Assembly: GCA_034008185.1 (NCBI GenBank) | Contig: CM067081.1 | Span: 152,054,258 to 152,118,257 of the forward strand | Origin: Gorsachius magnificus | Lineage: Eukaryota; Chordata; Aves; Pelecaniformes; Ardeidae | Direction of reading: 5' to 3' | DNA: 64,000 bases | Part shown: positions 12,791 through 26,137 of the stretch, piece after piece | Position numbering within the stretch: position 1 is the stretch's first letter | Layout: every line of letters begins with the position of its first letter | Made by a program: the position numbers and the translations under genes | Notes under the pieces: model-generated | The model's database searches: none | Seen by the model: the letters and a program-made list of their open reading frames with translations, nothing else | What the model was told of the DNA's origin: nothing

Positions 12791-15700
12791 ACCAAGAGGT
12801 ATAAGAAATAGTGAACTGTTAAGCCATTTTTTTAAACAGGGGAATTGGCAAATCAAACAGTTGATAAAGGTAAAGCTTTTTACCACTTCTCACATCTAAA
12901 CCCAAAAATCCTCTAACATTTGCTGATCTTTCTTTGCTAGCGAAGATAGATTGAAAAATGAACCCCAAATTTCAGGATTTTTTTTTTTTTAAGTATGGGA
13001 AATACTTTAAGCTACAGAAAAACAGCTTTATATGGTTAGTGTAAAACATACAGTTGCCATAGCAAAAGCACTCCTTTTGTAAATGCTAAAAGAATAGATG
13101 TCAGTGATGTGGCGCTCAGTGATCTTTAATATAGTTCTTTGATTTTGTAGAATTACAACCATTTAATTATTTGTTTGGAGGGTTTTCTAGTTGCTTGGAC
13201 TAAATTGCAGACACCAGGATGCTACAATGACAAGTGCTGTACAAACGTAGGACAAAAAGGTAGGCTTTTCCCCTAAGAGTTTTTATTGTGTCTCCTTTGG
13301 GGTTTTGTGCAGCCACAGGCTTTCCCTCTGGGGCACGTGATACAGCTGAGCTGGAAGAAAAGAAAAAAAAGATGGAAAAATACTGCTATTTACCTCCTAA
13401 TTATGGTGTGGTAGTTGTTCATCACAGCTGCCTTGAGACTGCTTTTCTTAAAAACCTTGCATGTGAATGAGGAGAGCTAGGGGAGGGAGTGATGGAAGAG
13501 ATTTTGATTTCGGAACTGGGAGGGAAAGCGTCCTTACAACAAACTTGTTTCTGTTTGGGTTGCAGGTCCAGAGACTCCATAGTGTTTCTCACTTTGTTGG
13601 GGGGCTAGTTATCCCTATTTTTAAGGTGCTGTTGTTACTTTTCCTTGTTGCAGCAGTCCTGAACACCCATTCCTAAAGTCCGTCCCTGCCCAGCCCACTT
13701 CTGTCTGGACTTTTCTTCCTCCCTCCTTTTGCTAGTGGTCACTTGTTTCTGTAGGTCATTTGCTTAATCTAGAAATTTTTCCCCATCTTTTTATTCATTA
13801 TATACCTGCAAATCTTGAGTTGCCATATGGCTGTTTCTTCCTTCCTCATGTGCCTGTGTGGCAAAGCTTGAAGGATGCAGCTTAATAAAATAGCAAATAA
13901 CTAGGACTAGGTCTGATTCCTGGATGGATTTTGTTCTTCTCTCCCATCTTCTCCTTCTGTTGACACTGATGCTCATCTGACCCCATGGGTGCCCATAGCC
14001 TGCTAAATTAGCAGAACAACCCAAAAGAAAATTAATACCTTTCTGGCAGACTGGTGAGCTGAACTGGCTTGCTGTGGTGCCGGACAAGACCCAATGCAAG
14101 GAGAGGAAGAGCAGGACGTTCCTCTGCCAGCAGCCAGATACTGGCTTGGCATAAGGAAGCTCTTGGGCTGCACATAGATTCTCTTGCCTTGTCTCTCCCG
14201 ATATCGGGCAACCAGGCATAAATTTCATCCTTTGTGTACCCGTTCAAGGGTCCCTGTCAACACTTTGCAGCTACTGCATTCAGTCATCATTAACCTCTGC
14301 AGTCCTCGGGCTCTCCCCCGTTGCTGTCCCTGGATGAAATGTTGCAGCTGAGTTAACATGGCAGTCTGGCATTGGGAAGGGCTGTCGTGTCCCTTCTGTC
14401 TGTGCTGAGCTGTGCTGCGCTGTGATCTCCACCGTGTGCCTCCTGGAGCTTGTCATGTTGTATGAAATGCTGGTTCAGCTTGCTCACCTGGAGCAAACCA
14501 GTTTGCTTTTCCTGCTAGGTTGCATTGGCTTATCATGGGGTGGACATTTCTGTAAGGGAGGAATATGATGGGAGTGGGATATGTTCATCTTGGTGGTAGA
14601 AACATTAAACTGAAATGCAAATCTAATGTTAACCACATCCTCATAAGCTTAATCTCTTCTTCCTTGGTGGAGGGGGGAAACTCCTGAGCATCCATGCGGT
14701 GGTTTCCTTCATCTCTAGCTCTTGGTAGTTGGCTGCTTGACTTTTTTTAAGCTGTTTACTTTGGTGCCACTTTTAGGCTCTGCAGTTTTACTGTCTGCCC
14801 ATGGTGATCAGAGGCAGGACGCCCCCATTGTGTACCCTGTTACAATCAAAAGAAACCACAAAGCACCAGTGGTAGGACTTGAGCTCCTGCACAGCGCTCA
14901 GAAAGAAAGCAAGGGGATGGTCATAGCTTCAGTACAGCAAGAAGGTGTGGGTAGGAGGGGCAGATGGTCACCCTGTGTTTAGCATGCCTGGGACAGTGCA
15001 TCTTTCTCCCAAATTTTGACCTAGGCCAGTGTACATTTCTGTATATCTGCAGTTCTAAAGGTGTCCTTTGTTTTGTGTGCCTGCACCCCCAGTGAATTTT
15101 CTGACTTTTTTTTTTCCTTGTTATAGAAGTATTGTTCAAAATTTATTTTTTTTTTCTTTTTAAAAGTATGGCTTAAATCCAGCCTTCTTCATAAAATCAC
15201 TTGTTACCGATTTTAGACTATCCCGAGAATCATGAAAAGGGCAGCGTATGGAAGGTCTGACAGAAGTGGAGGTCAGTTTGGGACAAGGGTGTGTGGTGTC
15301 TCGGTAGCTAATCCCATTGCCCTAAGAATAGCTGGGAGCCAAGTTGAACGCTTCTGCAGACCACTGCTGGCTTTTGAGAGAGGCTTTTAACAGCACCTCA
15401 GAAACTATCTTGGGATAAGGAGAAGTCACACTTTTCATTTTTGCCCAGGACCAAACTGCTGTGCTTTCAAAGTACTGGGGTGTACAGGAGAAGGGAGAGG
15501 GGTAAGTAACAGTGAGTCAACTATACCTACTTTATGGGAGCCCTGTGAAAGGCGCCTTTTCAGTTGTTGTGGTTTTACATCTCTGTTGGACTCATTGAGA
15601 TATCTGAACATCTCTCACAGGGAAAAAAAAAGTTGGGGGTTGCTTTCAGTGCAAAGCGCTGATGTATTGAAATTCAGGAGTGCTCATGCTGCATTCTGTG

Positions 15701-18700
15701 CTACGGGGACACGTGGGTTACTGATCCTTTGGATGGGACAAAAATCCCTCTTTCCCCATCAGTGCCTTGCAGAAACTTTGTATCATGTCCTGATGCAGCA
15801 CCCTCAGCAAATCTCTTCAAAAACTTTGTGCCCCGAGCGAGCCTGCGGTAAGGAGGAGCTAAGCTGAAGGCAGCCATGCTGAATTCTGGGCTGTGACTCA
15901 CCATCACATGAGCTAATTTGGTTTGGGGGTTGTGTGTCTGGGTGGCACACTGCCCATGTAGCTCTTTAATACTTAGTCCAGCTTTCCAGGTTTCCTAACG
16001 GTACTCATGTGACTTCCTTTTCAACTCCAGCTTCATCACATAAAGAGTATTCAAAGGTACACGGTTTGAGTCCCCTTATCTGCAAAATAGGGGAAGTACT
16101 GAGAGAAAGCTTGTGATGTTTAGCTTGAAAAGTGTACGGTGGTGGAGAACAAAGTAAGTGCCGTATACTTATTGCAAGACGTTTATAAAAACTTTCAATT
16201 ACTCGAGTGGTGAAGTCGTATGATGAGCCAATTATTTTGATTTCAGATAACTTTGTTTTGTAAAACTTAACTAGATTGCTGTACAAGTCTCTGGGCTAAG
16301 AACATGCTGGTTTTAGTGTGAGGAGCTATCTTATTCATACTAAATGACAGCAACTACTTGTTCTTGTAGCATGATTTTAACTACCCGCTAATGAGAATGT
16401 TTTATTTAACTAGTTGTTCTCCATACCTCTTAATCTGCTTTTTAAACAAATTTTTAGATAAACTAACTTTATCTTTTCATTAACTTTTCTTTAAAGATCA
16501 CAGGCATGTTCTGGTGGCAGGTAAGACATACCTCTACCTCTTGGTGAGTTTTCAACTAATACTTGCCATTATAGCTTTATTGTGCAGTTTGTACTTTGCA
16601 CGCGGAGTAAGGAAAGTTAGGTATAAAACTCGTGGGAAACCAGGGGCATAGGTTAATGAGATGTCCTCACTGTATCAGTTTTAATCTCTCCCGAACCCCC
16701 TTGACTGATGGCTAATCAAATAGAGATAAAACAATCTTTTACCTTTTCTAAAAAAGGAGTCAAGCATGCGTTTTGAAGTTGGGCTTTGGAGATGCCTTTA
16801 TACTTGTTTTAATGTTGCTCCTTCTGGAAATTAAATAAAATCCAGTTTCCTTCAGGTTTGTAAGATTCCTTCTCTCTCCTTGAGCAGCAGCGGAGCTGTG
16901 GTTACTCTCCGTGGGCTGTTGCGAGTTGGGGGGTTGCCTGTGCGGTCCAAGGTGGATGTTTTGGGGCTGGTTGGAGCTCCGACCTCTCCTGTCCCCTGCA
17001 GCGGGGACAAGAGAGCAGAGTGGTAGCTCAAATGTCATCCCTCCCACACGCATCACGTTACAAAATTTGTAACAGTACATGTGTTTCTCCAAAAGGGATT
17101 TCCCATCTGGCCCCTCCTTTACCTTCTCTTTGCTTATGATGATTAAGCAGCTGCTTATCTGAACCAATTGCTTCTTGTATTATTTTGTAGCCATTTGTCT
17201 TTCCAACCTATTATGTTGCTTGTGTGAAAATTGAAAGCTTTATTGCTGATCCCATCTGAATTTAAAATCTGCCACATACTTGTATGGCAGACATTGGTGG
17301 TGTTTTTTCTGGGTTAGGAAGAGTTCATCAGACTGAAGAAAGGCTGACAAAGCCTCACTGGTGGGTGGACAAACCAGGCTGGTGGGGAAAGTGGTGTTTA
17401 AAAATATGGGAAAATGAGCAGAAAATTTATCTTCTCCGCAAAGGCTCTTCTGGAGAGAGGTGTTCTGTTGTAGATGTACTTTCTGTAGAAGCCCAAGCAA
17501 AGGGGGCAAGCTTTGAACTCTTGGAGGTGAACTTCAAAATAGAAATAGGCTTATGCATTGGGGTTCTCTTAGTTTGGTTATGAAAGTCAGTTACTTTTAT
17601 TTTTGGTTGTAATTGATCCATTGATGACTTGGGTGAATAAAGTTTGTATGTGTCTTTAGGAGCCTGGGATTACTTCCTAGAGTATCAAGGATGGGGAACG
17701 GCAAGCTGCTAGCCCAGCAATTTAAAAATAAATGCCCAGACCAAAAAGAACACATGTAAATTTTGGTCAAAGCACTAAAAATGACTTCTATTTAGATTTC
17801 AAATCCATACACGTGGAACTTGCATCTGCTCCTCTCAAGAAGAAAAATGCACCAAAGTTTTGAAATAACTGGAGGAAAATAGTTGTTTTTACTGTTTTTT
17901 GGCAACCTCCCCTCTGTTCAACATCTGTAGTAGAAAGGAAATAATTAGCTGCCCTATTCCAGAGAGCTGTCTCCTCAGTGAAAAACAGATATTCATAACA
18001 ATGGATTGTTTTGCAAGTGTGTACCCTGTAACCCTTGGTACTCGTCCTTCAGAGCAGCTCTGCGGTGGCGTGCTTGTACATAGCCTTGAACGTGAGGACT
18101 GCGAGTGGCCGGTGGTGGAAGGGGCTGTAGGGAGCTGTGGTTTGGACCAGCATAGTGGTTGAAGATGATCTCAGCCACAGTGAATGACATGCTGGCTGCT
18201 GTATTCTGATTCATATTATCTGAACTGACAGGGCTGGATTTTAAATCCCAGTTTCTTTCTCCTGCTGTGATGGAAGAGTGCCAGCCGGGGATCACATGGT
18301 GTGAGGGCTGTGAACAGTAAAAGAAAGTTACTTGCAGTAACTTCTCCTTTCAGTTAATCCTTTCGCTTTTTAAAAATGAGCATTTTCACAGTTCAGAACT
18401 CTCTCTAAAAACTTTGCATTCTGCCTTGGAGCACAATGTCTAGTTTATGCCATTTAAAAATTGATTTTAAATTATTCTAGTGAACTTTAATCTGTGCTAA
18501 ATAAGCTAATATTTTCATGACAGTTCTTTAATGTAAACTTTTTTGGTCACTGCTCTGGTATCCTGCGTGTTGTATTTACTTGATTCAAGGCATAAGTTTA
18601 AATACAGATTATGCAATGAAAAAGATCAGAATGAGCACTGTGCAGTGTAACGGGAGAACAAAGTACCGACCAGAGAAACTTCTCCTTTAGCCTTGATAGT

Positions 18701-19038
18701 GCTTTAATTTCAAAGAGCAATGCAGTTAATAGTGACAAAACTTTTGTACTAGCTGAGGCATTAGACAAAACAACTTACAGTAGTCCCTCCTCCTCCTCCT
18801 CTTCTTTTTCTCCAGCAGTTTGTAGGTTACATAAGCTGATTTCTTGTTTTTCCTCTTTAATAGTGAACAGACTTCGTTCTCTTCTCTAAGCAGACTGGTT
18901 TGCATGCTTACGTTTTTCCTCTCAAAACAGGCTTGCCTTCAAAGAGGGAGGAGCGTAGTGTAATTGAAAGACCCAGCATGTAAACTGTCGCCATATACTG
19001 AACATCTGGGGAGAAGTCCTTTCTGGCAGCTTTTACAG

Positions 19039-19148
19039 GCTTTGTAAATAGGATATATGTGAGCCTGTCATAGGGTTATTACCGTTGCAACATCAATTCC
19101 TTGTATGGTGGTACTGGAATACACAGTAAACGATGTCTTCTGAACCAG
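19039..19148 (+). CDS. FGD4: Candidate first coding exon of a long FGD4 isoform (ATG at 19133)
   Basis: Seen: an acceptor-like pyrimidine tract ending in AG at 19038. An ATG at 19133-19135 follows, with A at -3 and an in-frame TAA two codons upstream. Five codons (MSSEP) plus one base are followed by a GTAAGA donor at 19149. The exon therefore ends in phase 1, exactly what the exon at 35150 needs, and the junction codon would be GGC (Gly). Inference only: five codons carry no homology signal, phase agreement has a one-in-three chance, and other upstream exons could supply the N-terminus. If the acceptor is not used, this could be a transcription-start exon with an undefined 5' end. Confidence 0.28.
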
Positions 19149-21576
19149 GTAAGACTGAATGGGATGCTTCTGTTAAACCTTAATCTCTTCAAGGCTTGGG
19201 GCATATTTGTGTCCAGAGACAGCAAGAGTTAAACTTTCTACTTTGAAGCAAACAAACCGGTGAACATCCAGCTGCTGTGTGATGCAATACAGCTGGAATG
19301 CTCTGGTGGCTTTTTCCTCCTATTCTCAGTAAATGAGCTTGCAGTCTCTTGAACCGCTTGCCTAATACATCTGCCACACCGAGAACTCTGCTACTTTTGG
19401 CTGGTTTTGCTGCTCCTTTCACCAGCTCAACACTTTCTTAAAAGCAAACCAGTTTTGTGAAGTTTATAAGTGGTTTCTGTTTCTGGCTTATTTGCCAGAT
19501 TCATCAAGCTCTGTTTATAGCCGCAAGGTTTCTATAGGACACTTCTATAAGTCAGCATTGGCTCTAAGAATTATGTCTGTCATTGTTTTAGGAAGTAGGT
19601 GTACGCTTCTGACTTACACTCAGCTTTTCATGTATAATGTTGCAATAATCCATTTAATTGATGCTTACGCTACATTTACTGTACAGAATTGGCTTCTGGA
19701 ATTAAAGAATGTTTTCTTTTATTGCACCATCCAGTGAAAGGTTTGGATTTTTTCCATTGCAAATATGCTCGTAACTGAATTTTTAAGACTACTATTGAAA
19801 ATTCTGCTTTACTTCTGTGAGTGCATTTTTTGGTTCTGAGAAAAGTTCAGCTTAGGGTAAAGTTAAATTCAAAGGCTTACCCAGCTCTAACAGCTTAATA
19901 TAAGATGGTAAATATTCCGAATTAAGTTTTCCACAGAGAGATAGATGAAACAGATCTGTGAAAGGGTTGGGTTCAGAATGCTGGTTTCCCTCTGGAAAGC
20001 CCTCTGAGACTAAATAGAGGGTAGTTACTGGCTGAGTGAGTTCGAGAGATTTGGTAGGGAAGCTTGGAGTAGATGCATGCAAATAGCTCTACCCCAGCTC
20101 TCCTGATTTCAGTACTTGTGGGCATCTGATTTTTCTTGGGTACAAAGAATGCTTGTTTTAAAATCATTCTCTTGGCTCCTTATCTGTTTTATTATCAAGT
20201 TTGAAATTGCCCTTCTCCCTCTAGCTTTTGATAATCAACCAAAAGAATGGGTATCATACCTTTCCTCACACTCTTTATGTATCCTTTTTCTGTATCTTGA
20301 GAAGAATCTACATGTAGATGTAGGAGACTTCCCCCCACCCTGATCTAGCTCTTAAGAGCTCTTTTCTAGGATCTGTAATGCATATTCTTTTCCTGTAAAT
20401 GTGACTTAAACCCTTAACGGATTTTCAGGAAGCTCAGTGTGGTGCCACAACTACTATTTTCAGTATTACAACTCATCTTCCTTCTTGCCCTATGGGTTAT
20501 TTCAGTTTGCAGAAGCCTATGGTACGCTTATATATAACAGTGGCAGTCTGGATGTCAAATATGTTGGTGAAGCTGTGATCTTTGATTTTTTTAGAAGTTG
20601 TATGAAAGCAGTTAATGCAAGTACCTGGCTTGAAGGGTAAGAAGGGGTGAGCTTCTACCAGCCTGTGGAATAGGATATAGATACCTTCTAGCATCACCTT
20701 CTCAGAATGGTGTGGGAGACCTATGGATACAGACAGTATCCATAGAAAAGGTGACAGCAAGTAGTTCCAGTCTGTGCAGGTTTGGAATCGAGTGGATAAA
20801 TATCCCTGGACACTCCTAAATAGTATCTGAGAGAAGCAGCGAGTCGCTTGCTGAAGCACTGGCTGCCTCCAGTCCGAAATGGAAAGAAATCCTTCCAGTT
20901 CTGACTGCTGGGACTGGGTGAGAGCAGAGCCGCGCAGCTGAAGGGACAGTGCCTGTAGGAAGGTGTAAATTCACATGTCAGTGTATTCATTGCTATCATG
21001 ACGTGCAATTGAGAGTGTTACCAGGTGCCTAAGCAAAGCAGTTTTTCCAAGTACTGAGGGCCCATAACACATATGGAAAACAGCACATAACCTTTTCTGG
21101 AGCTTTGATGTTTTTGAAAATTGGAACCACTCTACAGAAATTTTTTTGTTTGTTTTAGTAGTAGTGTTCACTATAGGGTGAAAGCATCACTGAAAAACTG
21201 ATTTCAAGCAATGTCATTTTGAAAAGTTCAGTGGTACTGTGACCCAGAAGTCAGCAGGGTTAAGTGTTTTCATTAGTACCATCACTACGCTTGGCTCTGT
21301 GACTGCAGCACCCCAAGCCTTATGTTAATCTTAAGGTGCTGTATAAACAGAGACAGACAGTCTAATGGTTTATGTCAGTGCTTGTAAACCCAATGAATTT
21401 GTTGAGTCTTTACTAAAAATTCAAAATAGTTATGGAATGCTCCTCTTCCCCATCTTTCCGCCCCTGTGCTAGGTTTATGATTATCATAAAACAAAAGGAT
21501 TAAATTCCTTAAAGAGTTTGGAAATCTAGTGCCTGTGTGTTCCTTACAGTTTGACAGGCAGTGTGAAGGGTGAGTA

Positions 21577-21617
21577 GTTAGGAAACACAATCTTTCCTTT
21601 AGATTGTGTTTCCTAAC
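21577..21617. repeat. Perfect 17-bp inverted repeat (hairpin), 7-nt loop
   Basis: Arm GTTAGGAAACACAATCT (21577-21593), spacer TTCCTTT (21594-21600) and arm AGATTGTGTTTCCTAAC (21601-21617) are exact reverse complements. Pairing does not extend beyond the arms on either side. No open frame or known element explains it. The stem is shorter than a typical microRNA precursor. Confidence 0.95.
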
Positions 21618-23845
21618 CATAAAATATTTAGCACATTGTTATTACTCTTGCTTGCTTGTGAAAAAGCCCTTATAATCGTGACCTGTCACTAAAAAAGAAA
21701 AAAGGTGGGGGGAAGGAAAGAAAAAAAAGGAAGGGCAACAACTGGCTTAGGTCATGTAAGGCGAGAGGGATTGGAGTATTGCCAAACCTTGTATTATAAA
21801 AGAAGTTAAATGTTTAGCCTTAAACAAATGTTATGTTTTAAGAGTGATTTCATAGATTTTATTTGCTCTATATTTTGGAAAACCTTCTTCCCCAACATGC
21901 AAGCCATCAGCTTTTTTAAATGAATATTTTGATACTCTTTCTTCTGGTGCCAAAACCTGAGGCTCTAAGGAACATAGTAAATATTGCATAGGAGTCAGCA
22001 ACATTTTGTTGGGCTGCAGTTCTGTGAACAGCTCGAGTGATCCAGTGGATAGTCACTGCCAGAAGGCTGCCCAATCCCTCCCTGGGACTTTCCCAGACTT
22101 TTGGTCTCATCCATGAACCGATTTGGCTCTCTTGACACAGCACAAAACTCCTGTGATAAAACCAGCGTCTGCTTGCCTGCTAGCTGCAGGCCTGGAGAGA
22201 AACCCAACGAGTGTCAAAACTGGTGAGAAATCAGCAGTGGGAGCTGTGGGGATGTGGAGGGATGGAGGGAATAAAACTTTCTTTTCTTGGGGGGGGGGCT
22301 GTCTCACTCTGTCTGGGGTAGCTGTGGTTTGGGTTTGAGCAGCTTTTTTTGGTCTGTCCTGGGGCCTTCAAACGTTTTCATTTTCAAAATGTTTGCAAAG
22401 TGAAAGGTTGCACGTCCTTCAGATGCTCTGGACAAAACCTGAGCTGTTACAAAGTTATTTCTCTTCCTGAAATGTTGTTGGGTTTAGTGTATTTTTACAT
22501 TGCATGACTTTTTTTTTTTAAAGCATTTCCTACCTATTTGTATACTCAAAGATAAATATTCATATGACTATTAAGATTTTTGGAACAGTATGGTAAATAT
22601 TCATCCAAGTCTATATCAAAGATTATTTTAATTCTTCAACTTTAGAAGTTTTATGAAATAACATTTTAAATTCATCAGACAGTTAAGTTTGGAGGTTTTT
22701 TCCTTTTTTAAAAAAAGTGTATTTTAAATGGGAGTCTGGAAAAGAGAGAGGACTAAACAATAGAGTTGTTCTGAATTTGTATCTCTTGGCCAGTTCACAG
22801 CATAGAATGTAAAGCTGTTTCAATCTGTATAATGTTCAAGAGGCAACTGCACTGATGGGCAGGTCTGTTAATCTGGGGCAGCACAAAGAGTGGGGTGTTC
22901 TAGGGCTAAGGAATTTTTTTTCCCCATTTGGATTCCAGGCAACTTGTGTTTGACTTCCTTCTGTGATGATGATGATGCACCGATGAATTAGTGTGAGGTG
23001 GTGATCTCTCTGTTGCTTATGGACAAGATACAATGTCAAAGCTGGCATAGTTATGGTGGGCTTTAAAAGGGACTGGACAAGGAAAGTCCTTCTTCAATAA
23101 CTTCACAGGAAGGCCCTAAATGTACTTAAACCAGGCTTTTTGTAGCTATTCTTACTTTTTTTTTTTTTTTCCCCTCAACCAGGTCAAAAGCAGGAAGCAC
23201 TTGAATTCTTGTGAAGTGTCCAGCTTTGGGTTCTTTATATTTCTGGTTTGGTGCAGTGAGCCTTCCCAGGGAGCTGCTTGTTTTTCTGTGTTTCGTAGAT
23301 GATGGTTGTTAATTACTTGGCAGGGAGACTGAAGTGCCTGGGGAGCCTGACAGCCGGCTGCCTGCCCCTGCCTTGGGGGAGGAAAGGCATTTGCCACCGA
23401 GCAGCCGGAGTGCCGCGCAGCTGCGCCGCTTGTGCTGCTGCAAGGGACGAGCGACCGCGTGTTCCTCTCCACCCACGCTTTGTTCTTTGTCAAGTTGATA
23501 GTTTTATATTTACTTGTAATCTTTCATGTAACAGGGAGTAGTGCCTGGTAGTCTGTTGTGATGCTAATTGTGCAGTTAATACCCTGCAGCCTGTTCTTTA
23601 ATTAGGGCATATTACTTTAAATCTCAAGCCACGCATTTTTAGAGAACAGTTTTTTGATTTAGTTTTTCTTTTCCTTCCCTACTGTTAGCTCCAACCCCAT
23701 TGAGATGTGATTCAACAGAATTGGCATTATCTAGTGGCTACTTGCTTCTGGAAAGGGAGTCTGGTCTGCTCTCCCCATCACTGAATTTGCATCTTTACCT
23801 GAGCTCCAGGGCATCCAAGGTGAATGAATGCATGAAGCTGGCTGC

Positions 23846-23866
23846 TTTTTTTTTTTTTTTTTTTTT
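23846..23866. repeat. Poly-T tract (21 T)
   Basis: Uninterrupted T-run. No recognisable retroposed sequence adjoins it on either side. Confidence 0.95.
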
Positions 23867-24170
23867 GGTGCGGTTACGTTTCTGACAGCTTAACTTTCCC
23901 GGACTGCATCCTGGGGCTAAATGCGTGCCAGCGCTGATGCACAGAAAGTGGTGGGAGCAGGCAGCCAGGAGGAGGGAGGGGAGTGGGTGGAACAACTCGT
24001 GTCCATGACAGCTGGCTGCTGGATGGACTTTGGGTTATCAGATGCTGCCTGGACACACGCACTGCCTCAGCAGTTGGATATGGGAAGCAGTTTCCATCTA
24101 TCAGTGATGATTTTATTGACTCGTATTGAATAATTGACTTCTGTTTGGATCTTTGGCTGTTCTGCATATA

Positions 24171-24228
24171 TTATGTATAAATACATAATATAATATTATG
24201 TATAAATACATAATATAATATTATGTAT
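24171..24228. repeat. AT-rich 25-bp tandem repeat, 2.3 copies, quasi-palindromic
   Basis: Two exact 25-bp units (24171-24195, 24196-24220) beginning TTATGTATAAATACATAATA, plus 8 bp of a third. Each unit is nearly self-complementary (TTATGTAT facing ATACATAA), so cruciform or hairpin formation is possible. Confidence 0.95.
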
Positions 24229-25428
24229 TTATATCTTGAAATTACTTGAATGCTATCAGTATGTATATTTATACAGCTGCTCAGATCTTCTGAAATAATA
24301 GATCAGTTAGAATTTCAGGTTTCTGTAATTAGAAAATTTTTTTTTCCTTTGTGTCTGTAGGGTTATTTTTGGGTTTGGGGGTTTTTTAAGCATTCTGTTT
24401 CTAAAAATGCTTTCTTTTAGCAGTCCTTCTATCAACAGAAGGAGCTGATTTCATGTTTCAAAGCATATGGACGTTTTCTAAAATAGCTCCAATTTGAGAT
24501 GAATAAGAAATAAGTGCACAGATAACTGGGCAGAATAGAAGATGAAAATGTCAGTGACTGACTTGTTAGAGAAGTCTTCTGAAGCAGTAGATACTGAGGA
24601 AAATGGTGAAATTTATAGTTAGATTGAACATATCCGTTTTTTTTAAAAACCTGTTAGTATTTGTCTAAAAACTTAAACATGCTGATATTTCATAATGGCT
24701 TATCAGTTACAGAAATGTAGAAATGTGGCAGTAACAGCAGGGTAGCTGACTTTGATTACAGGGTCAACATACACTGCCTTCTCCTGGTACAATGAAGCTG
24801 CTGCTACTTACTGTACCTGTATTCTTTTTTGGTGTTTTTATTTTTCTGTGGTAACCTTGTGTTTCTTAACTACATGAAGCTTATGGTACATGGCATGTAG
24901 GGTCAGGAACTGTGGTGGCCCTCAAGACTTGTAGATAGGCCTAATGAAAAGGAAAAAAAAAAATATTCTCCAAAAGTGCTGAAAGAGATATTGACATTAT
25001 TTTATGAAAAACAAGCCATGAAGTCTCTACAAGTAAAAGAACACTATTGCATATTTTCATCTTAGATTTTGGGCTTGATCAGACATGTTCAAAGACCAAA
25101 GTGAAAACAAGGGTTTGAGGGAATGTTTTGTAAGTGAAAGAGCAGTCCTTGGTTCCTGTAAACAGAACTCTTGCTCGGAGCTCTCCCTTCAATCATGTAT
25201 CTTTCTGGAGATGTGGCTTGTCTCTTTTCCTATAGGAAACGTCCGTTGTTCATTAAATAGTTGATGAACAACCACAATCAGCAAAGGCATTCTTCCAGTG
25301 TGTACAAGTGTAGGTGACTCATAAGAACCTGAGTGTAGGAGATGATAGAATCATAGAATCGTTTAGGTTGGAAAAGACCTTTAAGATCATCAAGTCTGAC
25401 TGTTAACTTAACACTGCCAAGTCCACCA

Positions 25429-25986
25429 CTAAACCATGTCCCTAAACACCTCATCTATCCGTCTTTTAAATACCTCCAGGAATGGCGACTTGACCACTTC
25501 CCTGGGCAGCCCATTCCAGTGCCTGACAACCCTTTCAGTGAAAAAATTTTTCCTAATGTCCAATCTAAACCTCCCCTGGTGCAACTTCAAACCATTCCCC
25601 CTCATCCTATCGTCTGTTACCAGGGAGAAGAGGCTGACCCCCACCTTGCTACAGCCTCCTTTCAGGCAGTTGTAGAGGGCGATAAGGTCTCCCCTCAGCC
25701 TTCTTTTCTCTAGGCTAAACAGCTCCAGTTCCTCCAGCTGCTCCTCATAAGCCTTGTGCTCCAGACCCCTCACCAGCTTTGTTGCCCTTCTCTGGACATG
25801 TTCCAGCACCTCAATGTCTTTCCTGTAGTGAGGCGCCCAAAACTTAATACAGTATTCGAGGTGTGGCTTCACCAGTGCCAAGTACAGGGGGACAATCGCT
25901 TCTCTACTCCTGCTGGCCACACTATTCCTGATACAAGTCAGGATGCCATTGGCCTTCTTGGCCACCTGGGCACACTGCTGGCTCAT
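25429..25986 (-). pseudogene. CR1 ORF2 C-terminal segment (broken)
   Basis: 185-codon open stretch starting [20 protein letters not shown] and ending [15 protein letters not shown]. This is the conserved C-terminal part of the CR1 reverse-transcriptase polyprotein, including the PHLEYC-type, RRATKLVRG and [14 protein letters not shown] blocks. It is separated from the RT core upstream by in-frame stops and an indel between 25986 and 26138, so it is a relic, not a gene. Confidence 0.93.
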
Positions 25987-26137
25987 ATTCAGTCAGCTGT
26001 CAACCAGGTCTTTTTCCACCAGGCAGCTTTCCAGCCACTCATCCCCAAGCCTGTAGCGTTGCATGGGGTTGTTGTGACCCAAGTGCAGAACCCCGGCACT
26101 TGGCCTTGTTGAACCTCATACAGTTGGCCTCGGCCCA

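Larger units (their letters stand above)
1..19038. other. 5' flank or far-upstream intron, no supported gene
   Basis: No open frame here has recognisable protein homology, and no exon chain could be built on either strand. The ORFs present are 60-150 codons, overlap each other and look like chance. In mammals BICD1 lies upstream of FGD4, but I could not identify BICD1 sequence. Recognisable content is limited to CR1 tails near 8.7 and 11.35 kb, a G-run at 4690, a TG microsatellite at 12160, AT-rich simple sequence at 12744, and several poly-A/T runs. A homeodomain-site-rich stretch at about 5380-5700 could be regulatory. Confidence 0.6.
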
